64,000 bases of DNA from Noviherbaspirillum sp. Root189 (GTDB taxonomy: Bacteria > Pseudomonadota > Gammaproteobacteria > Burkholderiales > Burkholderiaceae_D): contig NZ_LMHZ01000045.1 in NCBI RefSeq assembly GCF_001428545.1, forward strand, positions 62,001 to 126,000, in the 5' to 3' direction. Numbering within the stretch: the stretch's first letter is position 1; each line of letters begins with the position of its first letter. Of this stretch, positions 29,863-38,277 are shown piece by piece. The translations under genes were made by a program, and so were the position numbers. The notes under the pieces were generated by a model. The model was not told where the DNA came from, searched no databases, and saw only the letters and a list, made by a program, of their open reading frames with translations.

Positions 29863-29946
29863 GCGATATCCCGATTTCAGGTTGGCGGGTGGTCGCCGGC
29901 ATGGATCGGCCATGCGACCAGAGCGAGGATTGAATCGACAGAATCT

Positions 29947-30642
29947 TTAGACAATCTTGACCTTGAGTTCGCCAAGGCCGTCAATCGCTCCTTCCAGTAC
30001 ATCACCTTGCTTGACGGCGGCTACGCCTTCCGGTGTGCCGGTAAAGATAAGGTCACCCGGTTGCAGCGCAAAATACTTGGACAGATGTTCGATCGTTTCA
30101 GAGATATTCCAGATCAGCTTTTCAATACTACTTTGCTGGCGCGCTGCCCCATTGACCTGGAGGCGGATCGAGGCATGTGCAATATTACCGGCCTGTGCGG
30201 CCGGGTAGATCGGGCCGATCGGCGCGGACTTGTCGAAGCCTTTGCCGGTTGACCACGGACGCCCCTGTTTTTTTGCTTCACCCTGTAAATCGCGACGCGT
30301 CATATCGAGACCAACTGCATATCCCCAGACGTATTGCATCGCATCGGCTGCTGCGATGTTCGAACCGCCTTTACCAATGGCTACAACCAACTCGATTTCG
30401 TGGTGCAGATCGTTTGTCATGCCGGGATAGGGCATTTCCCCTATCGTGCCGGCTGGCACCGGGAGCACGGCATCCGCGGGCTTCATAAAAAAGAATGGCG
30501 CCTCTCTGCCCGTTCCTCCCATTTCCTTTGCATGCTCAACGTAGTTACGGCCAACGCAGTAAATACGATGAACTGGAAAGACGGACTCACTGCCGGCAAC
30601 AGGAACGGTGGGAATTGAAGGTTGGGGTATGGCAAATTGCAT
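29947..30642 (-). CDS. FAH-family hydrolase, fumarylpyruvate hydrolase-like
   Basis: A 231-residue protein. VHRIYCVGRNYVEHAKEMG near residue 25, APFFFMKPADAV, the metal-ligand HHEIELVVAIG near 80, GYAVGLDMTRRDLQ and PGDLIFTGTPEGVAAV are the standard FAH motifs in the short form found in NagK-type fumarylpyruvate hydrolases. It would split fumarylpyruvate into fumarate and pyruvate after the isomerase acts. It is the upstream gene of a two-gene leftward unit with the isomerase. The ring-cleaving dioxygenase is not in the window. Confidence 0.85.
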   Translation of the reverse strand: MQFAIPQPSIPTVPVAGSESVFPVHRIYCVGRNYVEHAKEMGGTGREAPFFFMKPADAVLPVPAGTIGEMPYPGMTNDLHHEIELVVAIGKGGSNIAAADAMQYVWGYAVGLDMTRRDLQGEAKKQGRPWSTGKGFDKSAPIGPIYPAAQAGNIAHASIRLQVNGAARQQSSIEKLIWNISETIEHLSKYFALQPGDLIFTGTPEGVAAVKQGDVLEGAIDGLGELKVKIV

Positions 30643-30724
30643 AGCTGTCTCCTAGGTGTTTGGCAGATTATGCCATTGCTTGCCGACGCATGCCTTCGCC
30701 GGTCTGCATGTGTGGATCAGTAAT

Positions 30725-30766
30725 AAAAAAACCGCCTTGTCGATGAATCGAACAAGGCGGTTTTTG
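30725..30766. terminator. Bidirectional terminator after livF
   Basis: AAAAAACCGCCTTGT and ACAAGGCGGTTTTT surround a loop CGATGAATCGA. It has T-runs on both strands and lies 20 bp past the livF stop, closing the liv operon. Confidence 0.9.
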
Positions 30767-30786
30767 TCAATGACAAGCAGAAAGAA

Positions 30787-31512
30787 TCAGCCTTCGCCGA
30801 GGTAAGCTTCCTTGACCTTAGGATCGTTCAGCATATCCTTCGCGTTACCACTCATGGTGATGAGCCCGGAGTCCATCACATAGCCGCGATGGGCGGCCTG
30901 CAATGCAAGCTTCGCGTTCTGCTCAACGAGCAAAATAGTGACGCCTTGTGCAGACACGTTGCGAACGACTTCAAAAATCTTTTCCACCATGATTGGCGAC
31001 AATCCCATCGATGGCTCGTCCAGCAATAACAGCTTCGGATGGCTCATCAGCGCACGAGCCATTGCCAGCATTTGCTGCTCACCGCCGGACAAAGTGCCGG
31101 CGAGTTGTGATGAGCGCTCCTTCAGGCGCGGAAACACGCTGAACCATTTGTCGATGTCAGCCTGAATAGCGGCCTTGTCATCACGGATATAGGCACCCAT
31201 GAGCAAGTTTTCCTGGATGGTCATGCGGGTGAAGACACCACGGCCTTCCGGCACCATAGCAAGATTCTTCTTGACCAGAGAGAACGATGTCGTGCCTTGA
31301 ATCGGCTGGCCGGTGTAATGAATCTGTCCTTCAACCTTGCAACCTGGCAGCGTATTGGTAATTGCCTTCAGCGTTGTGGTCTTGCCAGCGCCATTGGCAC
31401 CAATGAGCGTAACCAGTTCACCTTTATTGACTTCCAGGTCGATGCCTTTGACAGCCTGAATGCCGCCGTAAGCGATTTTGAGACCGCTGACCTTCAGAAT
31501 ATTTTCGTTCAT
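30787..31512 (-). CDS. livF: Branched-chain amino-acid ABC transporter ATPase LivF
   Basis: A 241-residue ATPase. Walker A is LIGANGAGKTTTLKAI near residue 40, signature GTLSGGEQQMLAMARALM near 140, Walker B LLLLDEPSMGLSPIMV near 160, and the H-loop is replaced in LLVEQNAKLAL, as in the LivF group. With LivG it powers uptake of leucine, isoleucine and valine or related substrates. It overlaps livG by one base (TAATG), so translation is coupled, and is the last gene of livH-livM-livG-livF. No periplasmic binding protein gene is in this operon. Confidence 0.94.
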   Translation of the reverse strand: MNENILKVSGLKIAYGGIQAVKGIDLEVNKGELVTLIGANGAGKTTTLKAITNTLPGCKVEGQIHYTGQPIQGTTSFSLVKKNLAMVPEGRGVFTRMTIQENLLMGAYIRDDKAAIQADIDKWFSVFPRLKERSSQLAGTLSGGEQQMLAMARALMSHPKLLLLDEPSMGLSPIMVEKIFEVVRNVSAQGVTILLVEQNAKLALQAAHRGYVMDSGLITMSGNAKDMLNDPKVKEAYLGEG

Positions 31513-32282
31513 TAATGCCCTCCTCCCAGATACGCCTCGATAACTGCCGGGTTGCTTTGCACCTCGGCCGGCACGCCTTCTGCAATTGGCTTGCCGTAAT
31601 CGAGAACCGTAAGGCGGTCGCAGAGACCCATCATCAACTTCACATCGTGTTCGATCAGCAGAATTGTCTTGCCCTCTGCCTTGATCTTGACCAGCAATTC
31701 ACGCAGCGCGAGTTTCTCGGTGGCGTTCATGCCGGCGGCCGGTTCGTCGAGCGCCAGCAACTGAGGATCGGTTGCCAGAGCACGGGCGATCTCCAGGCGG
31801 CGCTGGTCGCCATAAGACAGATGACGCGCAGTGCGATGCGCGAACTGGCTGATACCGACAAAATCCAGCAACTCCATGGCGCGACGACGAATCGCCGCTT
31901 CTTCTTCGCGTGCCGCCTTGTGATGGAACACCGCACCAAACACGCCCTGATGCGTACGGACATGGCGGCCAACCATCACGTTTTCGACAGCGGACATCTC
32001 GCCGAACAGGCGAATGTTCTGGAACGTCCGTGCGATGCCAGCCTTCGCCACTTCGTGTGGTGCGGAAGGCGAATAAGGTTTGCCACCAAGTTCAAAGGTC
32101 CCGGTATCGGCCTGATACAAGCCGGTGATCACGTTGAAGAACGTCGTCTTGCCGGCGCCATTCGGGCCGATGAGGCCATAAATCTGGCCACGCAAAATCT
32201 TGATGCTGACTTCCGATAACGCCTGCAGGCCGCCGAAACGCTTATTGACGCCCGCAATCTTGAGAATTGTTTGTTCGCTCAT
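31512..32282 (-). CDS. livG: Branched-chain amino-acid ABC transporter ATPase LivG
   Basis: A 256-residue ATPase. Walker A GLIGPNGAGKTTFFNVITG near residue 40, signature RHLSYGDQRRLEIARALA near 155, Walker B LLALDEPAAGMN, and switch His in LLIEHDVKLMMGL. The insertion with RTHQGVFGAVFHHKAA between Walker A and the signature is characteristic of the LivG group. It forms a heterodimer with LivF at the cytosolic face of LivH/LivM. It lies nine bases after livM and overlaps livF. Confidence 0.94.
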   Translation of the reverse strand: MSEQTILKIAGVNKRFGGLQALSEVSIKILRGQIYGLIGPNGAGKTTFFNVITGLYQADTGTFELGGKPYSPSAPHEVAKAGIARTFQNIRLFGEMSAVENVMVGRHVRTHQGVFGAVFHHKAAREEEAAIRRRAMELLDFVGISQFAHRTARHLSYGDQRRLEIARALATDPQLLALDEPAAGMNATEKLALRELLVKIKAEGKTILLIEHDVKLMMGLCDRLTVLDYGKPIAEGVPAEVQSNPAVIEAYLGGGH

Positions 32283-32291
32283 GAATTTTCC

Positions 32292-33512
32292 TTATGCAGC
32301 CAGCGCAGCAGGTTCTTTGTCGTCAAGACGCTTCTTCGCATTTGCGTCCATGCGGTCTTCATGCTTGGGCGACGGCCACAGACCTTCCGGACGGTAAAGC
32401 ATGATAACAACCATGGCCAGACCGTAAAGCAGCTGACGCAGCACTTCAGCGTCGATCAGCACGGTGCCAAACAGCTGACGCTGCAGCGGTTCAACGACAT
32501 GACGCAGAACTTCAGGTAAGGCAGCGAGAATCACGCCACCCAGCACGACGCCGGGGATGTGGCCGATACCACCAAGGACCACCATGGCCAGCACAGCGAT
32601 GGACTCTGTCAGCGAGAACGACTCCGGCGACACGAAACCCTGGAAGGAAGCGAACATTGCACCGGCAACACCGCCGAAGGACGCGCCCATGGCAAATGCG
32701 AGCAGCTTGATATTGCGGGTGTTGATGCCCATGGCTTTTGCAGCGATCTCATCTTCGCGAATGGCGACCCATGCACGACCGAGACGCGAATGCTGCAGGC
32801 GAATGGAAATGAAGATAATTACAGCACACAGGAACAGGAACAGGAAGTAATAGGCGTTCACCGATGGCATGCCCCATTCGCCGAAATACACCGTCGCGCG
32901 TGACCCTGGTTCGCCGGCAAGTGACACACCGAAAATGCGAATCGGATCGATCATGTTGATACCTTGCGGGCCGTTGGTGATATTGACCGGCGCATTCAGG
33001 TTGTTCATGAAGATACGGATGATTTCGCCAAATCCGAGTGTCACGATTGCAAGGTAGTCGCCGCGCAGCTTCAGGGTTGGCGCGCCAAGCAATGCGCCGA
33101 AGAACGCTGCCAGCGCTGCACCAAGCGGCACGATCAGCCAGACCGACAGGTGAATCCCGTTTGTGGCGGCCTCCTCCCCGACTATCCATCGCAAGCTGTC
33201 GCCAATCAATGGATACTGATTGACGAATGACTCGAGCACAGAAGCGAATTGCGGCGATGCTAGCAGGCCGGTCATGTAGGCGCCCAGTGCATAGAACGCG
33301 ATATAACCCAAGTCCAGCAAGCCGGCCATGCCGACCACGATGTTCAGGCCGAGCGCCAGCATGATATAGAGCAGCGCCAGATCCATAATGCGGACCCAGG
33401 AATTACCGAAGTTGGACGCAATAAACGGAAAAGCGATCAGGACGATGCCAAGAATTGCAAAGCTGGTGTAAGCCTTGCGCGGGTTATGTTTGACGTCAAA
33501 TAGTGCCGACAT
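32292..33512 (-). CDS. livM: Branched-chain amino-acid ABC transporter permease LivM
   Basis: A 406-residue inner-membrane permease with about nine hydrophobic segments. LNIVVGMAGLLDLGYIAFYALGAY near residue 60-80 and GRAWVAIREDEIAAKAMGIN near 265 (the EAA-like coupling loop) identify the family; GHIPGVVLGGVILAALPEVL is the last core segment. The C-terminal ~35 residues are cytosolic and charged. LivM pairs with LivH to form the translocation channel. Transcribed between livH and livG with short gaps. Confidence 0.93.
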   Translation of the reverse strand: MSALFDVKHNPRKAYTSFAILGIVLIAFPFIASNFGNSWVRIMDLALLYIMLALGLNIVVGMAGLLDLGYIAFYALGAYMTGLLASPQFASVLESFVNQYPLIGDSLRWIVGEEAATNGIHLSVWLIVPLGAALAAFFGALLGAPTLKLRGDYLAIVTLGFGEIIRIFMNNLNAPVNITNGPQGINMIDPIRIFGVSLAGEPGSRATVYFGEWGMPSVNAYYFLFLFLCAVIIFISIRLQHSRLGRAWVAIREDEIAAKAMGINTRNIKLLAFAMGASFGGVAGAMFASFQGFVSPESFSLTESIAVLAMVVLGGIGHIPGVVLGGVILAALPEVLRHVVEPLQRQLFGTVLIDAEVLRQLLYGLAMVVIMLYRPEGLWPSPKHEDRMDANAKKRLDDKEPAALAA

Positions 33513-33529
33513 GGTTCTCTCCTTTTCGC

Positions 33530-34459
33530 TTAAGCACGATCCGCAACACGCTCGCCCATGATGCCGGACGGACGCAGTGTGAGCACGATGATAAGCACGA
33601 TGAATGCAAAGATGTCCTGGTAGTGGCTGCCGAGGAAGCCACCTGTAAGGTCGCCGATGTAGCCGGCGCCGAGGCTCTCGATGAGACCCAGCAGAATACC
33701 GCCCACCATCGCGCCGTAAATGTTGCCGATACCACCAAGCACCGCAGCGGAGAACGCTTTAAGACCTGGCACGAAGCCCATGGCGAATTGTGCGGAAGAG
33801 TAGTTTGCGCCCCACATCACGCCGGCGACAGCGGCAAGTGCGGCACCAATGGCAAACGTCATGACAATCACCTTGTTGGAGTCGACGCCCATCAGTCCGG
33901 CGACACGGGGGTTTTCTGCAGTTGCTCGCATGGCACGCCCCATGCGGGTACGTTCAACCAGCAATACCAGGCCAGTCATCGCTGCGGCAGCGAGCACAAG
34001 CAGCATGACCTGTGTCTGCGAGATCAATGCACCGCCAACGTTGAAGGATTCCGCTGGCATCACCTGAGGGAACGGAATCGGGCTGCGTCCCCAGATCATC
34101 ATGGCGAAGGTCTGCAGGAGGATCGAAACACCAATAGCCGTAATCAGCGGTGCCAGGCGAGGCGCGTTACGCAAGCGCCGATAGGCGACGCGCTCGATGA
34201 TGACGTTGACAAGGATACATACCGGGATCGCTCCGATAATGGCAATGGCAAGCTTGACGACACCCGGCAGGTCCGGAGCCACCGTTTGCACGATCTTGAG
34301 GATGGTGACGCCCACCATGGCACCCACCATCAAAACGTCGCCGTGAGCAAAGTTAATCAGGTTAAGGACGCCGTACACCATGGTGTAACCAAGCGCGACC
34401 AGCGCATACATACTACCGAGCACTAGTCCATTAATGATTTGTTGGATAAAGGTATCCAT
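33530..34459 (-). CDS. livH: Branched-chain amino-acid ABC transporter permease LivH
   Basis: A 309-residue permease with about eight membrane spans. The opening MDTFIQQIINGLVLGSMYAL, YTMVYGVLNLINFAHGDVLM near residue 30, and GRAMRATAENPRVAGLMGVD near 190 are classic LivH features. First structural gene of the operon. Upstream, a short leader ORF and a terminator hairpin suggest that entry into the operon may be regulated by attenuation. Confidence 0.94.
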   Translation of the reverse strand: MDTFIQQIINGLVLGSMYALVALGYTMVYGVLNLINFAHGDVLMVGAMVGVTILKIVQTVAPDLPGVVKLAIAIIGAIPVCILVNVIIERVAYRRLRNAPRLAPLITAIGVSILLQTFAMMIWGRSPIPFPQVMPAESFNVGGALISQTQVMLLVLAAAAMTGLVLLVERTRMGRAMRATAENPRVAGLMGVDSNKVIVMTFAIGAALAAVAGVMWGANYSSAQFAMGFVPGLKAFSAAVLGGIGNIYGAMVGGILLGLIESLGAGYIGDLTGGFLGSHYQDIFAFIVLIIVLTLRPSGIMGERVADRA

Positions 34460-34550
34460 AGTTTGCCTACTCTCTATAAGGATCGTTCAAATCGTTTTAC
34501 AAATTCGCTGCAAGAATTAATGTGCGATGCAGCAAAACCTTTTCAGATAA

Positions 34551-34588
34551 TAAAAACGGCACCCGGATGAAATCCTCAGGGGTGCCGC
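34551..34588 (-). terminator. Terminator hairpin in the livH leader
   Basis: On the minus strand CGGCACCC (34587-34580) pairs with GGGTGCCG (34564-34557) and is followed by TTTTTA. It lies 17 bases after the leader ORF stop and about 90 bases before livH, the place of an attenuator. Confidence 0.8.
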
Positions 34589-34604
34589 TTGGCGTTAATT
34601 ATTG

Positions 34605-34661
34605 TTATCGGAAGAGGCATGCCGCGGTCTTGCGAGTGGCTCGGGCGTTAGTCATGCTCAT
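34605..34661 (-). CDS. 18-residue leader peptide upstream of livH
   Basis: ATG 34661 preceded by AGGAG (seven to eight bases) encodes MSMTNARATRKTAACLFR and stops at TAA 34605. The peptide holds four Arg codons and one Leu codon, so a branched-chain-amino-acid sensing stall is not obvious. Its position just before a terminator hairpin fits a translated attenuator or a small RNA with a coding leader. Confidence 0.5.
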   Translation of the reverse strand: MSMTNARATRKTAACLFR

Positions 34662-35174
34662 ATTCGTGTCTCCTGTTCCCGTTTTTGGTAAAAACTTTTT
34701 ATAGTTGTATAGCCTTTTGAGCTTCACCCTAGTCGGGCGGCATTATACCCAACATGTTCCCCAAAGAAACGTCAATGTATTAGCTGACTGTTTTCATTTA
34801 ACGACATCAGCCGCGAACCGCCAGCTTCTGATGACATAGGGTACGGATTTATATTCAAAAAAATATCAATGCCTGTGACAGCTTCGTAAACTTGGCTGAC
34901 CTTAACAAGGTACTGTTTCGGAAGAAGGACAGGAATGTTTACGTTATAACCAAAATGGCACAAAAGTACTTGAAAATTTACAGTCGGGGTTACAGGAAGC
35001 TAAGCTTTAACTGCTTTACCTGACAAATTCAATTTTTGAATTCTTTTTCAATCACCATCGTTGCCGGCAGCAATCATAACGAGGAAAGGAAAAAACAATC
35101 GATGGAAAAAAAGCGAGGGGTCTGAATATAATTCCGGGTATCCGTAGGGTAATTTCTTATTCTGCAACGTTCAT

Positions 35175-36107
35175 TCAATTTACCGATAAGCCTTTAGGCA
35201 TAGGGAACGTGACATTTTCTTCTACGCCGGGCAAAGGTCGCACGCTCCGCGCGCCAAGCTCTTTTAGACGGTCAATAACTGCCTGCACCAGGACTTCCGG
35301 CGCCGATGCGCCCGCTGTGACGCCGATACGGCTTTTGCCCTCCAGCCAAGCCGGATCGATCTGGGCCGAATTGTCTACCATGTAGGCCTGAGCACCCTTT
35401 TTCTGCGCTACTTCACGAAGGCGATTGGAATTGGAACTGTTGGGGCTACCGACCACGATAACGACTTCCACCTGTGGTGCCATGAATTTGACTGCTTCCT
35501 GGCGATTGGTGGTTGCGTAGCAAATGTCCGCCTTTTTCGGTTCGGCGATGTTCGGGAATTTATGCTTGAGCGCAGCAATGACGTCCGCCGTATCGTCAAC
35601 CGAGAGTGTGGTTTGCGAGACGTACGCGAGCATGTCGGGATCGCACACTTGCAGTGCCTCGACATCAGCCACCGTCTCAACCAGATACATGCCCTCTTCG
35701 GTCTGGCCCATCGTGCCCTCTACTTCGGGATGACCATCATGGCCGATCATGACGATTTCGCGGCCTTCGCGACGCATTTTGGCGACTTCGACGTGCACTT
35801 TGGTCACGAGCGGACAAGTTGCATCGAACACACGCAAGCCGCGCCGGTTCGCTTCCACCTGCACTGCCTTGGATACACCATGGGCAGAAAAAATGACGGT
35901 GTTGCCCGCCGGGACCTCATCGAGTTCTTCGACGAAAATTGCGCCCTTGCTGCGCAAGTCCTCGACCACATACGCGTTATGCACAATCTCATGGCGCACA
36001 TAGATAGGTGCGCCGAATTGCTGGAGCGCGCGCTCTACAATATCGATCGCGCGATCTACGCCAGCGCAAAAGCCCCTCGGTTGGGCAAGCAGGATTTCCT
36101 TATCCAT
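35175..36107 (-). CDS. ispH: 4-hydroxy-3-methylbut-2-enyl diphosphate reductase IspH
   Basis: A 310-residue iron-sulphur enzyme from ATG 36107 ([20 protein letters not shown]) with AAGGACAG upstream. Three conserved cysteines bind the [4Fe-4S] cluster: in [11 protein letters not shown], in [12 protein letters not shown] and in [11 protein letters not shown]. Other hallmarks are [29 protein letters not shown] and [13 protein letters not shown]. It makes isopentenyl and dimethylallyl diphosphate in the last step of the MEP pathway. It follows fkpB, 33 bases downstream, in an arrangement shared by many proteobacteria. Confidence 0.96.
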   Translation of the reverse strand: MDKEILLAQPRGFCAGVDRAIDIVERALQQFGAPIYVRHEIVHNAYVVEDLRSKGAIFVEELDEVPAGNTVIFSAHGVSKAVQVEANRRGLRVFDATCPLVTKVHVEVAKMRREGREIVMIGHDGHPEVEGTMGQTEEGMYLVETVADVEALQVCDPDMLAYVSQTTLSVDDTADVIAALKHKFPNIAEPKKADICYATTNRQEAVKFMAPQVEVVIVVGSPNSSNSNRLREVAQKKGAQAYMVDNSAQIDPAWLEGKSRIGVTAGASAPEVLVQAVIDRLKELGARSVRPLPGVEENVTFPMPKGLSVN

Positions 36108-36140
36108 GTTCTGTCCTTGAGACGATAGGCGCGAGCGCAC

Positions 36141-36596
36141 TTAAAGTATGCCAATAATTTTTACTTCGAACTTCAGCTGCTGTCCGGCCAGCGGATGGTT
36201 GAAGTCAAATAGAGCGGTTTCGGCGTCAATGGCACGCAAGATACCTGCAAAGCGGCCGCCGCTGGGAGCGGAAAATTCAACGAGATCGCCGATGACGTAT
36301 TCTTCGCCAAAGTTGGAATTCTCAGTCAGCGTTGCCCTTGACACATGCTGGATCAGTTCCGGGTTACGTGGACCAAAAGCCTTTTCCGGAGGAAGCTCGA
36401 ATGTTTGGTGCACCCCTTCCGGCAAGCCGATCAGGCATGACTCGAGAAACGGCGCAAGTTGACCCGTACCGAGTTGCAGTGTAGCGGGATTGTCCTCAAA
36501 TGTACTGACGATATTCGTTCCATCCATCGCCGCAAGACGGTAGTGCAAGGTCAGGTAAGCGGATTCGGTGACGACGGGGTGGATAGCGTTCTGCAT
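36141..36596 (-). CDS. fkpB: FKBP-type peptidyl-prolyl isomerase, SlpA/FkpB type
   Basis: A 151-residue cytosolic isomerase. LTLHYRLAAMDGTNIVSTFE and PATLQLGTGQLAPFLESCL, then IGLPEGVHQTFELPPEKAFG fit the FKBP core with its inserted IF domain (RNPELIQHVSRATLTENSNF), and VEIDFNHPLAG-like DFNHPLAGQQLKFEVKI ends it. SlpA-type proteins are chaperone-isomerases near the ribosome. Position directly upstream of ispH, as in E. coli, supports the name. Confidence 0.92.
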   Translation of the reverse strand: MQNAIHPVVTESAYLTLHYRLAAMDGTNIVSTFEDNPATLQLGTGQLAPFLESCLIGLPEGVHQTFELPPEKAFGPRNPELIQHVSRATLTENSNFGEEYVIGDLVEFSAPSGGRFAGILRAIDAETALFDFNHPLAGQQLKFEVKIIGIL

Positions 36597-36740
36597 GACA
36601 TAGTTGACTCAAAAGATAACCCGTTATTGTAAGCCACGACGGCGCTGAATGCTTTTGCTCAAAGGAGTTTGCCTTCCCGGAATGATGATAAAAGTGGCCG
36701 CCCAACAATGTAAAATTGTTATTTTAATAATTTTTCGCTT

Positions 36741-36746
36741 TATAAT
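36741..36746 (+). promoter_or_regulatory. Likely -10 box for radC
   Basis: TATAAT 39 bp before the radC start. TTGTTA at 36716-36721 would be the -35 with a long 19-bp spacer. Confidence 0.5.
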
Positions 36747-36784
36747 CGCGGGTTGACTTTGCAAGCACCATTAAACGGAATCAC

Positions 36785-37459
36785 ATGGCAATCAATCACT
36801 GGCCGGAAGACCAGCGTCCACGCGAAAGACTCATCCGCTTCGGCGCCCAGCACCTTTCTGACGCTGAACTCCTCGCGGTTTTCTTGCGAATTGGCGTAAG
36901 CGGTAAAAGTGCGGTCGACCTGGGTCGTGACATGCTCATCCATTTCGGGTCACTGCATGGTCTCTTTAGCGCCTCGCTAGATCAATTTTCCCTGGTGAAC
37001 GGGCTTGGTCCGGCGAAGTTCTCACAGCTACAGGCAGTACTTGAACTCGCTCGTCGCTCGATCAGCGAAGAACTGAAAAGAGGAGACGTCCTGAGTTCGC
37101 CGGAGGCTGTCCGTCAATACCTGCAGCTCATGCTTGCAAAGAAAGCGTATGAATCCTTTGCAGTGCTTTTCCTCGACGTGAAAAATTGTCTCATCACTGC
37201 AGAAGAACTGTTTCGAGGAAGCCTCATGCATACCAGCGTCTACCCGCGCGAAGTCGTCAAGGCTGCGCTGTCACACAATGCAGCCGGTGTCATCATCGCG
37301 CACAATCATCCTTCCGGCAGTCCGGAGCCCAGTCATGCTGACCGCACGCTGACAAAGGCTTTGCAGCAGGCATTGGGCTTGGTCGACGTTCGGGTGCTCG
37401 ACCATTTTGTGGTCGCAGGCAGCTGTGTTTATTCATTTGCTGAACACGGTGAAATCTGA
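36785..37459 (+). CDS. radC: RadC family JAMM-motif protein
   Basis: A 224-residue protein of standard length. The N-terminal helix-hairpin-helix part holds PRERLIRFGAQHLSDAELLA and VNGLGPAKFSQLQAVLELA. The C-terminal JAB/MPN domain has the metal motif in IIAHNHPSGSPEPSHAD. It was once linked to DNA repair, but its real function is unknown; some members are in mobile elements, though this one sits in a conserved chromosomal place between fkpB and rpmB. Confidence 0.94.
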   Translation: MAINHWPEDQRPRERLIRFGAQHLSDAELLAVFLRIGVSGKSAVDLGRDMLIHFGSLHGLFSASLDQFSLVNGLGPAKFSQLQAVLELARRSISEELKRGDVLSSPEAVRQYLQLMLAKKAYESFAVLFLDVKNCLITAEELFRGSLMHTSVYPREVVKAALSHNAAGVIIAHNHPSGSPEPSHADRTLTKALQQALGLVDVRVLDHFVVAGSCVYSFAEHGEI

Positions 37460-37530
37460 CCGGCAAGGCGAGCCAATTAAAATGTTAAACTCGTAAATTC
37501 ATATAAGACACAATTGTTTTTCGCAAGTCA

Positions 37531-37559
37531 TTGAAAATTCACATTTTTTTGGCTATACT
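37531..37559 (+). promoter_or_regulatory. Sigma70 promoter of rpmB-rpmG
   Basis: TTGAAA (37531-37536), a 17-bp spacer and TATACT (37554-37559), placed 41 bp before the rpmB start. The T-rich spacer and near-consensus boxes suit a strong ribosomal-protein promoter. Confidence 0.8.
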
Positions 37560-37599
37560 TTCGTTTTTTCCAAATCTGGAATATTTTAAGGAGTGAACC

Positions 37600-37836
37600 A
37601 TGGCACGTGTTTGCCAAGTGACCGGGAAGGGGCCGATGGTCGGCAACAACGTTTCCCATGCTAACAACAAGACCAAGCGTCGCTTTTTGCCAAACCTGCA
37701 AAACCGCCGTATCTTCGTTGAATCCGAAAACCGCTGGGTTTCCCTGCGCCTCTCGAACGCCGGCCTGCGCGTTATCGACAAGATCGGCATCGACGCCGTC
37801 CTCGCCGATATGCGTGCCCGTGGCGAAAAAGTCTAA
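37600..37836 (+). CDS. rpmB: 50S ribosomal protein L28
   Basis: A 78-residue basic protein starting [20 protein letters not shown] and containing [20 protein letters not shown] and [12 protein letters not shown], the standard L28 sequence. AAGGAG lies seven bases before the ATG. It is part of the large ribosomal subunit and forms an operon with rpmG 23 bases downstream. Confidence 0.97.
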   Translation: MARVCQVTGKGPMVGNNVSHANNKTKRRFLPNLQNRRIFVESENRWVSLRLSNAGLRVIDKIGIDAVLADMRARGEKV

Positions 37837-37859
37837 GCGGACATCTTTAGGAAATTATC

Positions 37860-38027
37860 ATGGCAAAATCTAACCGCGACAAAATCAAGCTGGAATCGAC
37901 TGCAGGTACAGGTCATTTCTACACCACCACCAAGAACAAGCGCACCATGCCTGAAAAAATGGCGATCATGAAGTTTGATCCCAAGGCACGCAAGCACGTT
38001 GAATACAAAGAGACCAAGATCAAGTAA
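37860..38027 (+). CDS. rpmG: 50S ribosomal protein L33
   Basis: A 55-residue protein from ATG 37860: [20 protein letters not shown], then [14 protein letters not shown] and [18 protein letters not shown]. It is the zinc-free (C-minus) L33 form because the CxxC pairs are absent. It is below usual length cut-offs, yet its place after rpmB and its sequence leave no doubt. A terminator follows 26 bases later. Confidence 0.97.
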   Translation: MAKSNRDKIKLESTAGTGHFYTTTKNKRTMPEKMAIMKFDPKARKHVEYKETKIK

Positions 38028-38052
38028 TCTTGCCCTTTGCAATGTCGTGCAA

Positions 38053-38086
38053 CAAAAAAGCCGTTCAATCGAACGGCTTTTTCTTT
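38053..38086 (+). terminator. Terminator of rpmB-rpmG
   Basis: AAAAAAGCCGTTC, loop AATC, GAACGGCTTTTTC. T-run present on both strands. Confidence 0.9.
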
Positions 38087-38206
38087 TCCCGCTCCGTCTT
38101 TTGGTAAGCTGGGCGGAACGCTTTGCGATGTAAAAGCAGATGACTAATTGGCGCGGCAAGAAGAAAACCCAATGCAAAGGTGTCGTGGATTTGCGCCATG
38201 CAAAAA

Positions 38207-38243
38207 GAAAGCGGCCCCTGAAGTAGAGGGGCCGCTTGTTTTT
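38207..38243 (-). terminator. Terminator of the desaturase gene
   Basis: AAGCGGCCCCT and AGGGGCCGCTT pair round GAAGTAG; on the minus strand TTTCTTTTT follows. It is 35 bp past the desaturase stop. Confidence 0.85.
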
Positions 38244-38277
38244 ATATTGGGAACGCAGTCCCTTGTATATGGCTACT

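Larger units (their letters stand above)
34460..35174. other. 715-bp intergenic region between ispH and livH
   Basis: Contains the leader ORF (34605-34661) and terminator (34551-34588) described separately. The remainder, about 34690-35170, is AT-rich and shows no supported gene; a 63-residue TTG-start frame at 34772-34963 lacks a ribosome-binding site. The liv promoter probably lies between 34670 and 34780. Confidence 0.6.

Noticed and set aside
34772-34963. 63-codon frame in the liv upstream region
   Set aside because: TTG start, no ribosome site, AT-rich intergenic DNA.
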